In this document: piece by piece, positions 58,020 through 64,000 of the stretch
Numbering within the stretch: the stretch's first letter is position 1
How the letters are laid out: each line of letters starts with the position of its first letter
From: Ipomoea triloba
Lineage: Eukaryota; Streptophyta; Magnoliopsida; Solanales; Convolvulaceae
Reading direction: 5' to 3'
Assembly (NCBI RefSeq): GCF_003576645.1
Contig: NC_044925.1
Location: forward strand, 12,701,045-12,765,044
DNA length: 64,000 bases
Notes under the pieces: generated by a model
The model's input: only the letters and a program-made list of their open reading frames with translations
Told to the model about the DNA's origin: nothing
Databases searched by the model: none
Translations under genes and position numbers: made by a program

Positions 58020-58947
58020 TTGTGCGGCACAACAAGAAAGTCACATATTCCTGTTTCCAGTAGACCCAATAAAATGTGTGCGTGTGGCTGTCGATTTCAA
58101 ATCAAACTAATACATGTCGTAGTCACTGCTGAGTTTATTATATTATTACTTTATAATGTAAAAATTCAATAATTAACCATCATTTATATTCATATTTACA
58201 TCCAATACCATCAACAAACTACAATTATACATACAAATCCATTTAAAATTATAATTTACAAGAAACATTAATCAATTCTCATGAATAATCACGATAATGT
58301 CAAAGATTTTGATTTACAAATTTAATTTGTTTCGATCTTGAGATATAAAATTGATTACCATAGCTACAAAAAGTAATTAGCATTCAACATGACATTAATC
58401 TCAATTCTAAAATCAAATATTAACTCATATTTTTAAGGTTATTTTTTGTATTCACATATTTCAAAAAAATATTTTTAATAGGTGTTTTTTTAAATTGTAT
58501 CTTCAGTTATAAATATCAAATGTCAATATATAATCAAACTTATAAATCAACATAGGTCTTTCATAAAAAAAAGCATTATTTAATAATAGTAACACATCTT
58601 TGCATCTTTACATAACAATAATCATTATAATATATAGACCGTGCATCGCACGGGTATCATGATATTAATAATAACAAAGGTTGTTTGTTAGTGAATCATG
58701 AATGTTTATTTGGGTGTGTAGCTTGAGCATTACGGAGTTTGGTAGTCTAACTTAACTAGATGTCCTGCAAGTAGAGAAAAGTGGAAGAACCTATTAAAAT
58801 TAACTTCGCTTTAATCCATATGCACTAAGAGTAATTTGAGTTGAAATCCTTAGGTCGTTGGTTTGAATCCGGCAGCAGGTCGGATTACTAATGTTTTGTT
58901 TGATTAAGCTTTGCTTTGTTTTCCTATAAAAAGCTTAAAGGAAAAGA

Positions 58948-59019
58948 CGCCGTTGCCCGGGATCGAACCCGGGTCTCCCGCGTGACAGGCGGGGATACTC
59001 ACCACTATACTACAACGAC
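58948..59019 (-). tRNA. tRNA-Asp(GTC), T-stem mismatch
   Basis: C63 to G gives G51-G63. Otherwise consensus; sister of 57948. Confidence 0.76.
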
Positions 59020-59963
59020 TTGTGCGGCACAACAAGAAAGTCACATATTCCTGTTTCCAGTAGACCCAATACAATGTATGCGTGTGGCTGTCGATTTCAA
59101 ATCAAACTAATACATGTCGTAGTCACTGCTGAGTTTATTATATTATTACTTTATAATGTAAAAATTCAATAATTAACCATCATTTATATTCATATTTACA
59201 TCCAATACCATCAACAAACTACAATTATACATACAAATCCATTTAAAATTATAATTTACAAGAAACATTAATCAATTCTCATGAATAATAACGATAATGT
59301 CAAAGATTTTGATTTACAAATTTAATTTGTTTCGATCTTGAGATATAAAATTGATTACCATAGCTACAAAAAGTAATTGGCGTTCAACATGACATTAATC
59401 TCAATTCTAAAATCAAATATTAACTCATATTTTCAAGGTTATTTTTTGTATTCACATATTTCAAAAAAATATTTTTAATAAGTGTTTTTTTAAATTGTAT
59501 CTTCAGTTATAAATACCAAATGTCAATATATAATCAAACTTATAAATCAACATAGGTCTTTCATAAAAAAAAAAAGCTTTATTTAGTAATAGTAGCACAT
59601 CTTAGCATCTTTACATAACAATAATCATTATAATACATAGACCGTGCATCGCACGGGTATCATGATATTAATAATAACAAAGGTTGTTTGTTGGTGAATC
59701 ATGAATGTTTATTTGGGTGTGTAGCTTGAGCATTACGGAGTTTGGTAGTCTAACTTAACTAGATGTCCTGCAAGTAGAGAAAAGTGGAAAAACCTATTAA
59801 AATTAACTTTGTGCTTCTTATTTCGCTTTAATCCATATGCACTAAGAGTAATTTGAGTTGAAATCCTTAGGTCGTTGTTTTGAATCCGGCAGCAGGTCGG
59901 ATTACTAATGTTTTGTTTAATTAAGCTTTGCTTTGTTTTCCTATAAAAGCATAAAGGAAAAGA

Positions 59964-60035
59964 CGCCGTTGCCGGGGATCGAACCCAGGTCTCCCGCGTG
60001 ACAAGCAGGGATACTCACCACTATACTACAACGAC
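59964..60035 (-). tRNA. tRNA-Asp(GTC)
   Basis: T50-G64 and T29-G41 wobbles, C32 to T, no mismatch. Confidence 0.84.
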
Positions 60036-60956
60036 TTGTGCGGCACACCAAGAAAGTCACATATTCCTGTTTCCAGTAGACCCAATACAATGTGTGCGTG
60101 TAGCTGTCGATTTCAAATCAAACTAATACATGTCGTAGTCATTGCTGAGTTTATTATATTATTACTTTATAATGTAAAAACTCAATAATTAACCATCATT
60201 TATATTCATATTTACATCCAATACCATCAACAAACTACAATTATACATACAAATTTATGTAAAATTATAATTTTCAAGAAACATTAATCAATTCTCATGA
60301 ATAATCACGATAATGTCAAAGATTTTGATTTACAAATTTCGTTTGTTTCGATCTTGAGATATAAAATTGATTACCATAGCTACAAAAAGTAATTGGCGTT
60401 CAACATGACATTAATCTCAATTCTAAAATCAAATATTAACTCATATTTTTAAGGTTATTTTTTGTCACATATTTCAAAAAAATATTTTTAATAGGTGTTT
60501 TTTTTAATTGTATCTTCAGTTATAAATATCAAATGTCAATATATAATCAAACTTATAAATCAACATAGGTCTTTCATAAAAAAAAAAAAAATTTAATAAT
60601 AGTCACACATCTTAGCATCTTTACATAACAATAATCATTATAATATATAGACCGTGCATCGCACGGGTATCATGATATTAATAATAACAAAGGTTGTTTG
60701 TTGGTGAATCATGAATGTTTATTTGGGTGTGTAGCTTGAGCATTACGGAGTTTGGTAGTCTAACTTAACTAGATGTCCTGCAAGTAGAGAAAAGTGGAAG
60801 AACCTATTAAAATTAACTTCGCTTTAATCCATATGCACTAAGAGTAATTTGAGTTGAAATCCTTAGGTCGTTGGTTTGAATCCGGCAGGTCGGATTACTA
60901 ATGTTTTGTTTGATTAAGCTTTGCTTTGTTTTCCTATAAAAGCTTAAAGGAAAAGA

Positions 60957-61028
60957 CGCCGTTGCCGGGGATCGAACCCGGGTCTCCCGCGTGACAGGCG
61001 GGGATACTCACCACTATACTACAACGAC
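60957..61028 (-). tRNA. tRNA-Asp(GTC), consensus
   Basis: Identical to consensus, with the short linker CTATAAAAGCTT. Confidence 0.95.
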
Positions 61029-61743
61029 TTGTGCGGCACACCAAGAAAGTCACATATTCCTGTTTCCAGTAGACCCAATACAATGTGTGCGTGTGGCTGT
61101 CGATTTCAAATCAAACTAATACATGTCGTAGTCACTGCTGAGTTTATTATATTATTACTTTATAATGTAAAAATTCAATAATTAACCATCATTTATATTC
61201 ATATTTACATCCAATACCATCAACAAACTACAATTATACATACAAATCCATTTAAAATTATAATTTACAAGAAACATTAATCAATTCTCATGAATAATCA
61301 CGATAATGTCAAAGATTTTGATTTACAAATTTAATTTGTTTCGATCTTGAGATATAAAATTGATTACCATAGCTACAAAAAGTAATTAGCGTTCAACATG
61401 ACATTAATCTCAATTCTAAAATCAAATATTAACTCATATTTTTAAGGTTATTTTTTGTATTCACATATTTCAAAAAAATATTTTTAATAGGTGTTTTTTT
61501 AAATTGTATCTTCAGTTATAAATATCAAATGTCAATATATAATCAAACTTATAAATCAACATAGGTCTTTCAAAAAAAAAAAGCATTATTTAATAATAGT
61601 AACACATCTTAGCATCTTTACATAACAATAATCATTATAATATATAGACCGTGCATCGCACGGGTACCATGATATTAATAATAACAAAGGTTGTTTGTTG
61701 GTGAATCATGAATGTTTATTTGGGTGTGTAGCTTGAGCATTAC

Positions 61744-61872
61744 AGAGTTTGGTAGTCTAACTTAACTAGATGTCCTGCAAGTAGCGGAGTTTGGTAGTCT
61801 AACTTAACTAGATGTCCTGCAAGTAGCGAAGTTTGGTAGTCTAACTTAACTAGATGTCCTGCAAGTAGCGAA
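61744..61872. repeat. Triplicated 42-43-bp spacer block
   Basis: GAGTTTGGTAGTCTAACTTA to CTGCAAGTAGCG is repeated three times, once per unit elsewhere. Confidence 0.88.
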
Positions 61873-62039
61873 AAAAATTAACTTTGTGCTTCTTATTTCG
61901 CTTTAATCCATATGCACTAAAAGTAGTTTGAGTTGAAATCCTTAGGTCGTTGGTTTGAATCCGGCAGCAGGTCGGATTACTAATGTTTTGTTTGATTAAG
62001 CTTTGCTTTGTTTTCCTATAAAGAGCTTAAAGGAAAAGA

Positions 62040-62111
62040 CGCCGTTGCCGGGGATCGAACCGAGGTCTCCCGCGTGACAGGCGGGGATACTCACCACTAT
62101 ACTACAACGAC
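62040..62111 (-). tRNA. tRNA-Asp(GTC), T-stem mismatch
   Basis: C51-C63 mismatch and T50-G64 wobble. It shares CCGAGG with the copy at 54926 but not that copy's A64 or A71. Confidence 0.72.
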
Positions 62112-63037
62112 TTGTGCGGCACACCAAGAAAGTCACATATTCCTGTTTCCAGTAGACCCAATACAATGTGTGCGTGTGGCTGTCGATTTCAAATCAAACT
62201 AATACATGTCGTAGTCACTGCTGAGTTTATTATATTATTACTTTATAATGTAAAAATTCAATAATTAACCATCATTTATATTCATATTTACATCCAATAC
62301 CATCAACAAACTACAATTATACATACAAATCCATTTAAAATTATAATTTACAAGAAACATTAATCAGTTCTCATGAATAATCACGATAATGTCAAAGATT
62401 TTGATTTACAAATTTAATTTGTTTCGATCTTGAGATATAAAATTGATTACCATAGCTACAAAAAGTAATTGGCGTTCAACATGACATTAATCTCAATTCT
62501 AAAATCAAATATTAACTCATAGTTTTTAAGGTTATTTTTTGTATTCACATATTTCAAAAAAATATTTTTAATAAGTGTTTTTTTAAATTGTATCTTCAGT
62601 TATAAATATCAAATGTCAATATATAATCAAACTTATAAATCAACATAGGTCTTTCATAAAAAAAAAGCATTATTTAATAATAGTAACACATCTTAGCATC
62701 TTTACATAACAATAATCATTATAATATATAGACCGTGCATCGCACGGGTACCATGATATTAATAATAACAAAGGTTGTTTGTTGGTGAATCATGAATGTT
62801 TATTTGGGTGTGTAGCTTGAGCATTACGGATTTGGTAGTCTAACTTAACTAGATGTCCTGCAAGTAGCGAAAAAAATTAACTTTGTGCTTCTTATTTCGC
62901 TTTAATCCATATGCACTAAAAGTAGTTTGAGTTGAAATCCTTAGGTCGTTGGTTTGAATCCGGCAGCAGGTCGGATTACTAATGTTTTGTTTGATTAAGC
63001 TTTGCTTTGTTTTCCTATAAAAGCTTAAAGGAAAAGA

Positions 63038-63109
63038 CGCCGTTGCCGGGGATCGAACCCGGGTCTCCCGCGTGACAGGCGGGGATACTCACCACTATAC
63101 TACAACGAC
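63038..63109 (-). tRNA. tRNA-Asp(GTC), consensus
   Basis: Identical to consensus, the last tRNA-Asp in the window. The next unit is cut by the window edge in its linker, so the array continues beyond 64000. Confidence 0.95.
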
Positions 63110-64000
63110 TTGTGCGGCACACCAAGAAAGTCACATATTCCTGTTTCCAGTAGACCCAATACAATGTGTGCGTGTGGCTGTCGATTTCAAATCAAACTAA
63201 TACATGTCGTAGTCACTGCTGAGTTTATTATATTATTACTTTATAATGTAAAAATTCAATAATTAACCATCATTTATATTCATATTTACATCCAATACCA
63301 TCAACAAACTACAATTATACATACAAATCCATTTAAAATTATAATTTACAAGAAACATTAATCAATTCTCATGAATAATCACGATAATGTCAAAGATTTT
63401 GATTTACAAATTTAATTTGTTTCGATCTTGAGATATAAAATTGATTACCATAGCTACAAAAAGTAATTGGCGTTCAACATGACATTAATCTCAATTCTAA
63501 AATCAAATATTAACTCATATTTTCAAGGTTATTTTTTGTATTCACATATTTCAAAAAAATATTTTTAATAAGTGTTTTTTTAAATTGTATCTTCAGTTAT
63601 AAATATCAAATGTCAATATATAATCAAACTTATAAATCAACATAGGTCTTTCATAAAAAAAAAACTTTATTTAATAATAGTAACACATCTTAGCATCTTT
63701 ACATAACAATAATCATTATAATATATAGACCGTGCATCGCACGGGTATCATGATATTAATAATAACAAAGGTTGTTTGTTGGTGAATCATGAATGTTTAT
63801 TTGGGTGTGTAGCTTGAGCATTACGGAGTTTGGTAGTCTAACTTAACTAGATGCCCTGCAAGTAGAGAAAAGTGGAAGAACCTATTAAAATTAACTTCGC
63901 TTTAATCCATATGCACTAAGAGTAATTTGAGTTGAAATCCTTAGGTCGTTGGTTTGAATCCGGCAGGTCGGATTACTAATGTTTTGTTTGATTAAGCTTT

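Larger units (their letters stand above)
44715..63972 (+). pseudogene. tRNA-Tyr 3'-half relics, one per right-type unit
   Basis: Every unit from 44.7 kb on keeps only the intron and 3' half of tRNA-Tyr, about 116 to 64 bp to the left of each tRNA-Asp start (for example 48721-48773; the last is 63921-63972). The relic reads GAGTAATTTGAGTTGAAATC, CTTAGGTCGTTGG, TTTGAATCC. Most copies carry an extra CAG before the acceptor (GGCAGCAGGTCGG); those at about 46751 and 60885 and the last do not. Variants at about 49722, 53783 and 55807 lose most of the intron and have a duplicated CCGGATTACTAATG linker. None has an A box. Confidence 0.85.
33787..64000. repeat. Right segment of tRNA-Tyr/tRNA-Asp tandem array
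   Basis: This continues the same array after the LTR element. From 33787 to about 40250 the units resemble the left type and include a compact local amplification. From about 42700 to the end the tRNA-Asp spacing is regular (mostly 993-1028 bp) and the spacers are highly similar. Right-type units share diagnostic differences from the left type, such as GATATTAATAAT after the hairpin, CAATTATACATAC in the spacer and a tRNA-Tyr reduced to its 3' half. Spacers hold no coding region that I can support. Confidence 0.95.

Noticed and set aside
1..64000. A tRNA-derived SINE array instead of tRNA genes
   Set aside because: The tRNA-Asp copies include perfect cloverleaves with a T4 stop directly at the 3' end, no SINE body follows, and the poly-A run lies on the wrong side for a tRNA-Asp-headed SINE.
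1..64000. CRISPR array or bacterial repeat system
   Set aside because: Unit length near 1 kb, tRNA content, plant LTR element and Helitron all point to nuclear plant DNA. There are no short repeats with unique spacers.

Overview
This is nuclear DNA from a plant, most likely a flowering plant. The tRNA genes have plant-type sequences: tRNA-Asp(GTC) and an intron-bearing tRNA-Tyr. The window also holds a plant gypsy-type LTR retrotransposon with an initiator-Met primer site, and a Helitron. There is no ordinary protein-coding host gene. I cannot name the species.

Almost all of the window (1-25760 and 33787-64000) is one tandem array with a unit of about 1.0 kb, stretched to 1.1-1.6 kb on the left. 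Every unit has the same plan on the + strand: an AT-rich spacer of about 700 bp with a conserved GC hairpin, then a tRNA-Tyr gene or relic (+), then about 60 bp of terminator DNA, then a tRNA-Asp gene (-). The two tRNAs are tail to tail. I count 49 recognisable tRNA-Asp copies, two of them clearly truncated, plus a few scraps. Eight are identical to the array consensus and look fully functional: 38624, 39520, 48837, 49864, 56950, 57948, 60957 and 63038. Others carry only wobble or compensated changes. About 18 are degenerate. The tRNA-Tyr partner is decayed in every unit. On the left it is broken, or micro-amplified as 45-50 bp repeats of its 5' half, often with a CTA (amber-type) anticodon. 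On the right (44-64 kb) only the intron and 3' half remain.

Regions: 1-5243, diverged left-type units (with an assembly duplication 2301-4110 / 4112-5920 across a single N). 5244-6960, non-autonomous Helitron. 6961-25760, left-type units with internal micro-duplications and a near-exact 1.57-kb unit duplication around an N gap at 16538. 25761-33786, an 8.0-kb non-autonomous gypsy-type element with 3.66-kb LTRs and only 0.7 kb between them, inserted in a tRNA-Tyr fragment with a 5-bp target duplication. 33787-38400, more left-type units. 38400-40250, a compact secondary amplification of tRNA-Asp ends and flanks, with an N at 39446. 40250-64000, increasingly homogeneous right-type units, including a 2.02-kb dimeric higher-order repeat (52-56 kb) and an N gap at 51480-51750.

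The intact tRNA-Asp copies have internal A and B boxes, a CAA start context, a TATA-like upstream motif and a T4 stop, so Pol III could transcribe them. Whether the array is active or silenced cannot be told from sequence. The bias to C-to-T type changes fits a methylated array.
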